A stretch of 64,000 bases of DNA, taken from Clitopilus passeckerianus (lineage: Eukaryota > Basidiomycota > Agaricomycetes > Agaricales > Entolomataceae). Position 1 is the first letter of the stretch; each line of letters starts with the position of its first letter. Positions 22,610 to 33,650 of this stretch are shown in pieces. The stretch spans positions 1 through 64,000 of the forward strand of contig CALYLX010000144.1 in the NCBI GenBank assembly GCA_944990035.1, in the 5' to 3' direction. The notes below the pieces were generated by a model. That model was not told the DNA's origin. It did not search any database and worked only from the letters and a program-made list of their open reading frames with translations. The position numbers and the translations under genes were made by a program.

Positions 22610-23048
22610 TCTGACCCAAAAGTAATAGATGGATATACCTGTATACTTAATTGGCACAAAATGATTACAGAGCACTACAAAATGAAGCATTCACATTGGT
22701 CGAGTTCGTGCCTTTGGAACGTACCAGGCGTCGGATCTTTCAAAACAAGTGCCGGATCAACGGAGGTTGCTTCTGTGCGATATATCCATGTGTCGCCTCA
22801 GAGAATTGAGCCTCACCGTGGACGAATCTGATGTCAACCTCTCCTGGTCCCTAATCTTCTGATCAGGTCAATTCTAAGCCGGAAGGATTCAGGTGCATAG
22901 AATCGAACAAAGAGTGGGCCAATCAGCTCCCATGACCTTCTTGAAGCAGACTGAAGCCTGGCCAGTTGGCACTATAAAAGCGCAGAAAATATGCTTTCCG
23001 TACCCATTACCCATCTGATATCTTCTGACCGTTACCTTAAAACTTGAC
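22610..23048. other. Intergenic, promoter side of the SDR gene
   Basis: Contains TATAAAAG at about 22974, 75 bases before the SDR start. Nothing else recognised. Confidence 0.45.
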
Positions 23049-24327
23049 ATGTCCTCGGAATCTACTTCAGCCAGAGTTGCCATTATCACTGGTGCCGCCG
23101 GGAACCTCGGACGAGCAATCTCACACCGTCTCGCCGACGATGGATTGGACCTTGCACTCAACGAGTTGCCGTCTGCAGCACAGGCTGTAGAGGCGCTCAA
23201 GAAGGAGATCGAGGCAAAGGGAAGGAAGGTGTTTGTGTTCCTAGGAAGCGTCACAGACGAAGCCGCAGTTGAGAAGATGATCGAAAGCACTGTCAGTGCT
23301 TTGGGTCACCTGGACGTGGTGAGTTGATCATTGAGTGGTAGTCATCCTATTTCTTATCGATGCTCCACTCTCGATATAGATGGTGGCGAACGCAGGTGTT
23401 GCGAAAGGAGCTCTTCTATTGGATAGTGCGTTATATTCTTTCGGTCATCTCACCTCGGTTTACTATGAGCAACTGATGGAATACTTCAACAGCTTCCGTC
23501 GAAGATTGGAACAGAATACTGAATGTGAATGGACTCGGGACCTTCCTCTGCTATAAATACGCTGCCAAGCAAATGATAAAGCAAGGCAAGGGTGGTCGCA
23601 TCGTGGGCGCGTCATCTGTAGCGGGACAAGTTGGTAGGTATAGACTACCAGTGCGCCAGCTTGCGTTCTGACCACTACACCGAATAGGAGTCCCTACATT
23701 GGGTGCTTATGGGGCCAGCAAGTTCGCCGTCCGAGGCTTGACACAGGTAGCAGGTGCATTTCTGTGAATATCTCCCGCACAGGATGGGAGTCTGAGCACA
23801 TTTTAGCCGCTGAATGGGGCCAACATGGGATAACGGTCAATGCCTATTGTCCAGGTACGTATTGATACTCGACACCCTAACGACCTCAATTCTCAAATGA
23901 ATGCCTCAGGTGCCATCGAATCAGACATGCGTAAGATTTCATGATTTCCATGCACGGCCGACTGAACTCACAAAACCTATTAGTCGCCAGTCTCGTGCCC
24001 CAAGGACATGTCGAGGCGTTCTACAAAGACGTAAGTCACTTCGATCACGGTGCTTTCACAGTAATAATAACATTCTTCAGTGTCGAGAGCGTGCTCCTGT
24101 GGGATACAATGGTACACCTGCCGATGTGGCGAATTTAATATCCTTCCTCGTTGCGCCAGCATCACACTTTATAACTGGTTAGTGTCACATCCTTCTGTGT
24201 TGTGGCTATTTTACTCACACACCTTGAACTTTCTCAGGTCAGAGCGTATGTGATTTTCCGCGCATTCTACTGTCGTTTCTCATTAGTTCCCCAGTACGGC
24301 ACGAATGGTGGAAGGGCTTTCTCCTAG
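23049..24327 (+). CDS. Short-chain dehydrogenase/reductase (acetoin/diacetyl reductase-like)
   Basis: Ten exons: 23049-23318, 23380-23425, 23493-23633, 23688-23753, 23807-23854, 23910-23930, 23984-24030, 24081-24177, 24238-24245 (8 nt) and 24295-24327; 258 aa, the usual classical SDR length. Cofactor motif TGAAGNLGRAI near residue 14, ANAGVAKG, the VGASSVAGQVG strand with the catalytic Ser, YGASKFAVRG with catalytic Tyr and Lys, and AYCPGAIESDM. The end reads HFITGQSYGTNGG. The catalytic set is complete, so activity as an NAD(P)-dependent oxidoreductase is expected. Closest in style to meso-butanediol/diacetyl reductases, but the substrate cannot be read from sequence. Confidence 0.87.
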
Positions 24328-24455
24328 ACATGTTCAATATGACATTGACGAAACTTCGTTCATGACGGGTATTTCGTCGACTTAGGACCCGAAGTAATAG
24401 TATAATCCCCAGAATTACACGATTGAGGCTATAAAAGGATTGACAAATAAAAGAC

Positions 24456-24537
24456 TGCATTAAGAGGGAATCGAACCCCCGGCGGGTCGAGCTTCATGAG
24501 ATGGCAACGACCCAGGTTACCACTACCCCATTAATGC
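24456..24537 (-). tRNA. tRNA-Gly(GCC) with an 11-nt intron
   Basis: On the minus strand the acceptor arms GCATTAA/TTAATGC pair over seven bases, with discriminator A. The anticodon arm GGTCG/CGACC closes a TTGCCAT loop, giving anticodon GCC, and the T arm contains GGTTCGATTCC. An 11-nt insert (TCTCATGAAGC) lies after the base 3' of the anticodon, the canonical nuclear tRNA intron site (37/38). Without it the sequence is almost identical to the tRNA at 35297-35367. Confidence 0.88.
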
Positions 24538-24665
24538 TCATAGGTTGGCTCGGTGCTGTAAGCTATCGTCTCGTGATCATCAATATCGCCAAGATTGGCA
24601 GTTGGTCTGTTTACCCATGTTGAATTCTGCACTCTTCCCCGTCTTCGCCGCTGTCAAACCTGAGA

Positions 24666-26196
24666 ATGCCTGCCTCAACTTCGGCTGGGCACAAGTCTGC
24701 TCCTGCCCGACACGACATGTCCGTGATCCTCGTTACTGGCTCATACGACCGCGAAATCAGATTCTGGGAAGCTTGGAGTGGAATTTGCTCAAGGACTATA
24801 CCACGATTGGGCGAGTCGGGGGTGAGTTCATTTGCACTAAATTACGGCACTGGATGGACCAGCTGACTAGCGGTTGTTAGCAAGTGAATCGATTGGCAAT
24901 ATCACCGGAGTCAGTACCCGCAACAAGCTGGGCTTTTCCAAGGATGCTGAACTATAGACGTGCAGTAAACGGCTGCTAGCAGCGGCGATTCACAAGAAAG
25001 TCAGGATTTACGAGATTGGGAGTGCAGCTTCGGAACCAGTACGCAACCATCTACAAGTATTACCATGGTTATCAGCTAACGATTTCGCTTCCCCCAGTAT
25101 GCAACATTTGAAGGCCATACCACCAACGTTACGTCAGTATGCTTCCACAGCGAGGGCAAGTGGTTAGTTACAGGGAGCGAGGATGGCACTATTAAGATTT
25201 GGGACCTAAGGTTCGTGGAGAAAATCCTCACAATCGGTGTTTTATTGACCTTTCCGGCTTCAGAACGACCCAGCTACATCACTCCTACGATAACGGCTCT
25301 CCAGGTGTGTTCCCAGACCCACGAACCCATCACCGATCTGACTGACCTGCTGTGTAGTGAACGACGTCGTGATTCACCCGAACCAGGCCGAACTCATCTC
25401 CTGCGATCAGGGTGGCAGCATCCGACTCTGGGACTTGTCCGAGAACATCTTCTCGCACGAGCTTGTGAGCAGCCATCTCCGCTTCCATCATTCTTTCCAC
25501 TTTGACTTACCAGTCCCCTGAGGTCACAAGACACCGGCTGGAGATATTCCTATACGCTCCGTGACGCTATCCTCAGATGGATCATGCCTTATCGCTGGGA
25601 ATAATAAGGTGGGTAATTCATGTCTTCGCTGCGGATATCTGCTGATGGGGTTTGCAGGGCCAATGTTACGTTTGGAAGGTTAACGAAGAAAACTCGCCCC
25701 AGCCGAGGTTCCAAGCTATCACCCGCTTCCAGGCCCATACACGCTATCTTACACGCTGCCTGCTGAGCCCAGATGCACGGTACGTTATAATCTTCCATCT
25801 ATCCTTCACCTCCTAACTCGAGCATTCCTAGATACCTCGCGACCTGCTCTGCAGATACCACAGTGCGGATATGGTCCATTTCGGAACACTACGAATTCAT
25901 CCTGGTCAAGACGCTCATCGGGCACCAGAGATGGGTCTGGGATTGCGCTTTTAGTGCCGACTCTGCTTATCTCGTAACTGGTGCGCATGGTCTCCTTTGC
26001 GTGCTTCCTGCTTCTAATACCGTCTAGCCTCCTCGGATCATACTGCTCGTCTTTGGGAAATGGCTTCTGGCGAGACTGTTCGACAGTATAATGGACATCA
26101 TAAAGGTGTGTTTGATCAAGCCCCTGGCGTAGTCTATACTCATGACATCTCGCAGCGACTATCTGCGTAGCGCTTCATGATGGAGCAGTAGCCTAG
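24666..26196 (+). CDS. LST8: LST8, WD40 subunit of TOR complexes
   Basis: Eleven exons: 24666-24821, 24881-24909, 24966-25038, 25098-25210, 25264-25304, 25358-25464, 25531-25608, 25658-25779, 25832-25980, 26028-26105 and 26156-26196; 328 aa, or 311 from the ATG at 24717 ([20 protein letters not shown]), which matches the usual start. Seven WD repeats cover the whole protein: [51 protein letters not shown] and [14 protein letters not shown] are clear blade ends. LST8 binds the kinase domain of TOR in TORC1 and TORC2 and is highly conserved. All introns are short and canonical. A housekeeping gene amid fast-evolving neighbours. Confidence 0.93.
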
Positions 26197-26396
26197 TCTA
26201 CTATGTATTCTTGACCTCTCAATATGATATCTTCTTCGATCCTTCTGCCTGCACCCTTCTGAGTCGTACTTTGAAGCGTTGTCAGGCCTTCAAAGGTTAA
26301 AATTATCTGCATGCTGACCTTTTCTTCTTCGGAAGGTGTACAAGCTCCTTGACGTACGAGATTTAGGTGCAGAAATCACGAAGCCGACATTCACAT

Positions 26397-26773
26397 GATG
26401 GCCACTTGGTACATAAATTCGAGTTCCATAGCCCCTAACTTCGTGCTGTCACTAATCTCCCTTCTCTCAGTATCGTCCCAATCGTGTTCGTCAGTGGCCA
26501 TCCCAGCCACCTTGGTGAATGACCTCATCATGTCATGAGATGAGCCGGGTGTTGCGTGATTATTTCCGATCGTGCGTATATCTAAAGTTCAGGCGTCGCC
26601 GTTCATAGTTGACCTGTATCGTTTTACGTCCTCAGGCTTTTAGAAGGCGAAGACTTCTCTTTCTCGGTATTTACCAGAACGAATGGTGCACTCGCTTCGA
26701 TGCTATCAATGCTTTCTGATAGAAGGTATAAAGGGCTGGTGCCAGCGCCTCTCCTTTGCCTTCATCTTCCGCA
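26397..26773 (+). repeat. Upstream-region repeat, copy 1
   Basis: A block starting near GGTACATAAATTCGAG, with TCGTGCTGTCACTAATCTCCC and a GTATAAAGGGC TATA-type box (about 26727), lies directly before the secreted-protein gene at 26774. Similar blocks are at about 27985-28300 and 28380-28759. Confidence 0.65.
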
Positions 26774-27677
26774 ATGAAGTACTTTACTTTCCTCGTTCTC
26801 ACCACTCTGGTCGCTGGTGTTTACGCCGCTCCTCTCACTACCGTACGTCTTGGCCATGCTCGTATCGACGGGCTGTTCACTGACACCCTCCATTGCTACC
26901 AAACAGGAGAAGCGCACGGGCCCTAACACGGACCTCATCTACCTGCCAATTATCTGGGTAGGTTTTCATTCCGTCGATCTCACTCTGCTCAACTGACGTA
27001 TTGCATATTCCAGGATACACTCGTGAGTCAAGCATCGATCTTAGCTTTTCTTCTTTGGCCGAACTGATCATATATTCAAGGGAGGTATAGGAGGCGTCGG
27101 AGGATTAAAGACTGGGGAAGGTCCAAGTCCCGCTGCCGCGGATATCCTGTATCACCAAACTAAACAGGGTTGGGTAAGTCCATACATCTACACCTATCGA
27201 GACGACGCACCTGGGCTAACGTGCACATAAAGCAAGTTGGGAAGGAAGCCCGAAGCGAAATACCCCACCCGGCTGATGTTGATCTCAAGTTCATCCCGAA
27301 CGGCTTCGGAGGCTGGGTAGGTTCATCTGCAGACGCCTATCGACGAGACCCGTGGGTTGACATTTATCCAGCAAGGCAAGCAAATGGAAGGACGATCCCA
27401 GGGCGAAACACTCTACCCGGCGGATGTCGACCTCAAGTTTATCCCGAACGGGTTCGGAGGCTGGGTAGGTTCTTCAGCCTGTGTCAATCGAAGCCCCTGT
27501 GTTGATAGATTTCTAGCAAGGTAAGCAAGTAGAAGAAGGAACCTTGGGCGAAACCGCCCGTCCGGCCGATGCCGATCTTGCGTTCTTCCCGAAGAATGGG
27601 GGTTGGGTAGGTTTATCTGTATACCCCTATCGACAAGGCTCCAGGGCTGACATATCCTCCCCAAGACACACAAGTAG
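26774..27677 (+). CDS. Modular secreted protein built from Trp-ended exons, copy 1
   Basis: Eight exons, every intron in phase 0: 26774-26842 (signal peptide ending VYAAPLTT), 26907-26957, a 9-nt exon 27014-27022 (DTL), 27081-27173, 27233-27316, 27372-27464, 27517-27606 and 27666-27677; 166 aa. Exons 2 and 4-7 each end in Trp, four of them as GW followed by GTAGG or GTAAG, and carry the core (A/P)xDxDL...GGW; exons 5 and 6 share PADVDLKFIPNGFGGW. One Lys-Arg site (EKR) follows the signal peptide. Function unknown: a secreted repeat protein or peptide precursor. Exon duplication has clearly shaped it. The family was not recognised. Confidence 0.72.
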
Positions 27678-27984
27678 AGGATAAACGAGTTTGAAAATTC
27701 TCTGCTACCAGATCGTGAATCGGACTGCTTAGTTGCATATCAGATATTGTGGTGGTGATTGCTATGTGGGCTCTCCTTTCCTCCCTGCTTCGTGTTATGC
27801 CTTGGTCATTCTTTTCTCTTGTTACCGCAATCGTTCTATTTCTGTGTTGAAGTTTAAATCTGATCAATTGGACGCATAGTATTATCCTGTGAACGATTTT
27901 GAATGATTCTATCAGAGTGAAGACTCGAAATGCGGGTCAATGTGTGATTGAATCTTAGTCATTGACATTTCAGTATGATGAATT

Positions 27985-28300
27985 ACTTGAACTACCTGGT
28001 ACGTAAATTCGAGACGAAGACTCCTATCTTCGTGTTGTCATTAAATACCATCCTTCTCTCAGTGTCGTTTCGATGACACTGGTTAGTGGATATTATACCC
28101 ACCTGAGTGAATGGCCTCGTTATGTCGTGAGCTGAGCTTGCCGTGGCATGGTTGTCCGTATCTCCGGCCATTTCGCCTATTGCCTTTCATGTTCTCAGGG
28201 TTTCCGGAAGTCCACTTCTCTGTATTCATCTATCCGGAGAAGCTTAGGGTTTTGTACTTTCAGAAGTCTTCGGTTCTTCGGAGGTTAAAAGTATACATCT
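27985..28300 (+). repeat. Upstream-region repeat, copy 2 (orphan)
   Basis: Resembles the regions before both modular secreted genes (GGTACGTAAATTCGAGACG, then TCGTGTTGTCATTAA) but is followed by no signal-peptide exon. It appears to be a promoter block left without its gene. Confidence 0.55.
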
Positions 28301-28379
28301 ACTAATCTTCTCTTCCATGCATGCCATGCGAGCTCCTTGGCTTGCCAAACCTGTGATAGAACGGAGCTCACGTGCAATG

Positions 28380-28759
28380 TGACAAGTACCGGGTACGTAA
28401 ATTCGAGATCCATCGCCCCTAACGTCGTGCTATCACTAATCTCCCTTCTTTCAATGTCAGCCAGATCGTACATGTCGGTGGGCTTATGAATGGCACCATC
28501 GTACCATGAGTAGATGATGTGTGAATTGCATGACTAATTTTTGTGGTATGTACCTTCTAGACTTAGCAAACGCTGTTCTTAACCGACCTGAATCGTTCTA
28601 CGCCCCCAGGCTTTGGAAGGCAAGGACTTCTATTTCTCGGTACATACTAGCCCGGACGAGCACAAATGGTCCACTCGCTTCTATCCTATCTACGCTTCTT
28701 CCTAGCACTTGGTATAAAGGATCGGTGCAAACGTCCCTCCTTTACCTTCATCTTCTACA
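28380..28759 (+). repeat. Upstream-region repeat, copy 3
   Basis: Starts near GGGTACGTAAATTCGAGATC with TCGTGCTATCACTAATCTCCC and ends with a GGTATAAAGGATC TATA-type box (about 28710) and the ATG at 28760. Closest to copy 1. Confidence 0.65.
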
Positions 28760-29496
28760 ATGAAATCCTCTACTTTCCTAGCTGTCATCACTTTGGTTGC
28801 CGGTGTTTACGCCGCTCCTCTTGCTACCGTACGTCTTGACAATGCTCGCATCGAGAGGCCGTTCACTAATACCCTCCATTGTTACTAAACAGGAGAAGCG
28901 TACCAGCGCTGACACGGACCTTATCGACCTGAAAATCATCTGGGTAGGCTTTCAGACCTTCGATCCCATTCTCTTCCGCTGATGCATCACGTATTCTAGG
29001 ATACTCTCGTGGGTCAAGCATGGGTCTTATCCTTTCTTCTTTGGCCGAGCTGATTATATATTCAAGGGCGGTATCGGGGGCGGAGGAGGCCTCGGAGGAT
29101 TAAAGACTGAGGAAGCACCAAAGCCGGCTGATACGGACCTCCCGTATCGTTGGGTAGGTTCATTTACGCACACATGGCGCCCCTTGACTGACATGCAATA
29201 TAAAGGGGTCTAAGGCGAATTCGGGAGACAAGCAGGCTCCAAATCCCCCTGACGTGGATATCCTTCGGCGTGCAGGTAAACTAGGCTGGGTAAGAGCAAA
29301 AGTGTCTACCTATCGCGTCGAGGGACGTAGTCTGACCTGTGCATAAAGGTAACAGGGAAGAATTCAGGAGATGAACTTGTGAGTCAAGCAAGGGTCTTGA
29401 ATGTCAGACAGCATTCAAACTGATCATCTATCCCAGGGAGACGCCGGATTAATGACTAGGGAAGCCGCAGGACACGCCGATACGGACATGGTCTAG
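28760..29496 (+). CDS. Modular secreted protein built from Trp-ended exons, copy 2
   Basis: Seven phase-0 exons: 28760-28828 (signal peptide, VYAAPLAT), 28893-28943, 9-nt exon 29000-29008 (DTL), 29067-29153, 29206-29289, 29349-29378 and 29437-29496; 129 aa. It mirrors copy 1: EKRTSADTDL...IIW, then GLKTEEAPKPADTDLPYRW and PPDVDILRRAGKLGW. The last exon stops at TAG (29494), although the sequence continues in frame as CLDLIKEGW followed by GTAAGT, the usual unit end. A nonsense mutation therefore seems to have shortened it. Lies 1.1 kb after copy 1, same strand. Confidence 0.7.
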
Positions 29497-29906
29497 TGTC
29501 TGGACCTCATCAAGGAAGGTTGGGTAAGTTCAATCAAGTTCACATTTCGAACGAACCTCATAGAATGACGTGCATTATATAGCCAAACGGCCATAAAGAG
29601 GAGGATGGCTGATTAGACTATTGAGTCGTCTAGGTGTCCACATCTGGATCTCGGGATGTTGACGCTGCTATCCCTTTCTTTTCTACCTTTTTCGCTTTCC
29701 CTGTTATACAATCCCTCGAAATATTGCAACTGTATCGTATGTGTACTGGGCGTCTGTTTTTGACCGAATATCATCTCTGTGTTTGATGCAGTATTTGATT
29801 GAATGGATTTCCCTCGACTACACGTGAACTATATTCACGGTAGACACTGAGTCTGTGCTCAATAGATTGTGTTACATTTATATCTCTACCATTGGTGTTC
29901 TAGTCC

Positions 29907-31007
29907 TTACTTAAACGCAGCAGCAATCGCATTAACCGAATCCGTAACCAACTGCGCCCCAACATCCAACGCTCCATCCATCGCCATAATCGGATGCGGC
30001 GCACCCTTATACACAGTCTCCTCCACTTCCACCCCATTCGTCCTCAACTTCTCTGCATACACCTTCCCCTCTCCAAGCAAAATATCTAGCTCCGTCATCA
30101 AGAAAACGGCCTTGGGCAACTTCTTAATGAGGTCGTCCGGAGCGTAGAAGGGCGACGCGTCCCATTTGAGTTTATCGGCTTCGTTTGGGAGGTAGCCTTG
30201 GACGAACCAGCGCATGCGGTCGGGAGTGAGCCAGGGCGCGTGGATGTTGGGTGCCCAGAGGCCTTTGGATTCGGCGAGGTGGTCGGTGGCGGGGACGATG
30301 AGGAGTTGGAGGAGGATTGAGGCTGGGGTGGGGCGGGAAGCGTTCTTGAGGGCGAGGATTGTGGCGAGGTTGCCGCCGCTGTGGATGCGGAGATGAGTAC
30401 GGGTAAGGGATATGTTAGGTGGGAAAGTAGACTGACCTGGATGAACCACCTGTTGCGATCTTGGATACGTCCAGGGAGAGGAGGTCTTTACCCTTTGTCA
30501 GAACCCAGTCAAGAGCATCGACGGCGTCTTCTACAGCAGCAGGGTATGGTTCCTCGGGAGCAAGGCGGTAGTGCACGGAGACGACAGCAGCATTAGCACC
30601 TAAAGAGACTGAATCAATACCTAATCAAGTGGGGAAGCGTTGAAGTACTCACGAACGCAAACATTCGTGATCAACGAAGCCTCGCTGTTCATATTACCAT
30701 ACGTCCAACCTCCACCATGGAAGTAGATGAGAACAGGCCAGCCGTTTGCAGGTTTCTCTCCCTTGGGTATGTAGGTTCTCACTTGCGTCTTTGGCAGGTC
30801 GAAATCCTTGATCTCGCCGACGGGAAGGGGAGTCGATGATCCGGGAATGGCAGGACCATTACGCATATCCGGGTGCCATTTGAGACGTTCAACAGGAGTA
30901 AGAGCAGCAACGTTTTTGTTATGGAACGCTATGTACTGAGGATCGAGTTTATCAATGATGGAAGGGTGAAGAGGCTGGTGAACTTCTGCGGTGGTAGACT
31001 CGGACAT
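29907..31007 (-). CDS. Alpha/beta hydrolase (hormone-sensitive-lipase type)
   Basis: Three exons: 31007-30653, 30599-30437 and 30378-29907, coding for 329 aa. The oxyanion-hole motif HGGGWTYGN is at about residue 100, YRLAPEEPYPAAVED at about 140, the nucleophile elbow GGSSSGGN lies across the second intron, and an acid/His pair is likely in LMTELDILLGEG and KGAPHPIMAMDG. No signal peptide: the N-terminus is polar. Expected to hydrolyse carboxyl esters in the cytosol; substrate unknown. All catalytic elements are present. Confidence 0.88.
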
Positions 31008-31537
31008 GCTGGGTGGATGGTGAGTGAGTCTAGTCGGGATCCGTTCGAGTTAAATAGACGGAGATTGGAGATGATATGATGGTCTCGATTTACACATGAG
31101 AGAAGGTCAGAAGACGATCTCCTGAGTCACCACGCTTGACCAAGTATAGGTCGGCCCGGGGTGTCCGGGGTAGATTGGGTCCTGGCTGGGCTTAGGAGAC
31201 CCTGGAGCGTACACGGTAAATTGAATATTCATTTAGTCGAGATACAAAAAAAGAGGGGCTGAGAAAATACGGAGTTTAATGAGTGAGTTGCCTGAAAGGA
31301 CGCGAAAGATGGTGGCGATCGCAAATAAGACCTTGGTCGAGGCCAGGTGCATAAAAGTCCCAAATGGGGATGGATGTTAGGCGTGCGACCCGGGATTTGT
31401 AGCTGCCTCATGCCCATCGTCGGCTCTCCGACCAGGTTCATGCTGTACCAACACCATCGCCTTTCGCCTTGTACAGGCCGCTGACCGTTTCTTACTCATC
31501 TGTCACACTTTTCACAACTTCTGAAGATACATACCAC
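31008..31537. other. Divergent promoter region
   Basis: Separates the hydrolase (minus) from the coiled-coil gene (plus). Nothing else recognised. Confidence 0.5.
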
Positions 31538-32608
31538 ATGCATCATTCTAAATCACCCCAGTCGCCACCTGCTGGACAGCCCAAGTTCGTCTAATGCGTG
31601 TGATTGCTTGAAGTTTTGCAGGCTAATGACTGATTTGGGACAGATACATTCAGGACTACTCGAAGGCGTTGCAGAAGGAGATCAAAATCCTCTTGGAGGA
31701 AGTCGGAAAGCTCAGAGACGAAAGGAGGAGCTTGCAATAGTACGTGCCATCATTCATTTGTTCGCTTGGGTGCAGCGTTAACTGAGCAATTGCAGTGAAA
31801 TTGCCGAACTCATTACTCTAAAGACCAAGCACAGCTCTGGACCAGACTTTAACCAGCCATGGATGCCCCAGGTAGGTCGCCTTTTCTTCCTGTTCCCTGC
31901 TACTTGTCGGCCGTACTGCCTCATCTCTTTTGCCACTGGGCTCTCGTTTCTTCGCTCCACAATTCGTCTCCTGTGTTCGCTCCACCTCCCCACCTCCAAC
32001 TATGTATTAGCCATCTTCTACTCCCATCTCGTCCCGCCTTCTAGCATCCGTTGTTCTACTCGTTGTTCTCGTCCTCTTCGTTGTTCCTCTACTATTCCCT
32101 TCCTCCCTCCTTCCTCCGCCGTCTTCCTGGCCTTTCACTAACCCCACCCCTCCTAGATCGAAGCCGGCCCGCACCACGGCGGCATGATGATGATGATGCC
32201 CCCCGACCTCCCACCTATGGACGAACCACCTCCACCTTTGGAACCCAAACCCTCCGGCTGGCGCACCGTGTACAAACGCCCTGAACGCAAACGCAAAGCC
32301 ATTACAGGGGGTGGTGGGCCACAGTCCCAGCCTACACCTCCCCCCATGGGCCTCACCCCGCCACCGCCGATGCCCGAGGTGCCTGCTTGGCAGAATTGGA
32401 GACGTACGTTGTTTCCTTGAGTTTTCATTACGATGGAGGTTGAAGTGGGATTGTAGCGAACCCGTTGTTGGCGCCTACGCCTGTGCAGAATGCTGCTCCG
32501 TTGCCGAGTGGGCCACCGGCGAAGCAGGGGTTGTTTGGTATGTCATATTTTCTTGTCGTGCTTCGTTGAGAATGTGGTGCTGATTGGATGATAGGTGATG
32601 TGGATTGA
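31538..32608 (+). CDS. Coiled-coil and proline-rich protein of unknown function
   Basis: Six exons: 31538-31584, 31644-31739, 31796-31871, 32157-32403, 32457-32537 and 32595-32608, coding for 186 aa. Residues 17-65 form a heptad-like helix (IQDYSKALQKEIKILLEEV...ERRSLQYEIAEL). The rest is a Met- and Pro-rich tail with GGMMMMMPPDLPPMDEPPPP, a basic patch (RPERKRK) and further PPP runs. It may be a scaffold or nuclear subunit; no family recognised. The third intron is long (285 nt) and strongly pyrimidine-rich. Confidence 0.7.
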
Positions 32609-33650
32609 CGATACGGCTCTGTTTAAGGAGGAAGGAGATATGGATATGTAACATTATTGAACTGTTTGGATATGAGCCACGATTGTGGCGACTGGAGGAT
32701 GTATCTCTAGAGATAGGCTTGTACATTGACTTGTTTGCTGTATAAAATATTGAGAAACGTACATTTATCGCTCTCAGCGACCTTCTGTCGGCGCGGTAAG
32801 CTGTGCTGCATGTTCAATGGACCCGAACTGCTTCTGGACGGAGGATGTTACGATCTAGGCAGGTCAAAGCCAGGGACCACGAGGCATTTACCAGGGGAAG
32901 AATTTCCTGACGACAAAAGTCTCCCATGTCTTATTATCGCCATGCCAGTATATTGAGGGGAATGTCAGTCTAAATACGTTCCCGAAGGTCATATCTCTCA
33001 CTCGTCTGACCATGTCCTTGTTCTGAATTCGGAATTTGCCGGGGGTAAGCAGCCAGAAAATCAGCAACTGTCGCTCATGGGAAAACTACCAGCCTTCGAG
33101 AAATCCATATTCACATACAATCGTCGTTTTTCCCTCTTTTGACCTATTATCTCGTACCCTTAGCCCCGTTCTACACCATCCAGATGTGCAAAATGACATC
33201 AATTTCCAATCCTTCCAAGGGCGCGGAACATGTGGCGGTGTCGCATCAACCCATCCTCAGAGTGGTCGTCTGATCCGCATGGCTTGGGCGTCGGTTTCCT
33301 AGGGTTTCCTCCTCCTAACACTTTTAACCGACGCCCACAATTACACCATCCTGTTCAAAATAGGTGTATTTACCCAATCAACTATACCAGTGCTGGAATG
33401 GAATACCTGTTGAATGTTTTGGTTTGTTATTGGGTCTTCCTCCATATGTCAAAGTTGCCAAAACTAGGGTTGTGGCGAGGCCATACTCGGAAATATGGTC
33501 TTTCGTTTATCTACGGCGATGTATAGTGGTGGTATCTCTCCTGTTGACCCTCTCATCCCTCCCCGCCATCGATCTCGAAGAAGGCGTACGTGCAAGTGCT
33601 TTCTCTCGAGGCTCCCTCGCTCGTCGCTGACGGTTAAACTACGGAGGAAG
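32609..33650. other. Intergenic, promoter side of the C2H2 gene
   Basis: Short frames without family pattern. A frame open from 33495 extends the C2H2 protein at its N-terminus but looks non-coding before the ATG at 33651. Confidence 0.45.

Noticed and set aside
22613..26196. SDR and hydrolase genes as a biosynthetic gene cluster
   Set aside because: No PKS, NRPS, terpene synthase or P450 is present in the window; LST8 and tRNA genes interrupt the region.
26774..29496. Modular secreted genes as ustiloxin-type RiPP precursors
   Set aside because: Only one Lys-Arg site is present per protein, repeats are not separated by dibasic sites, and no UstY-like or tyrosinase gene is adjacent.
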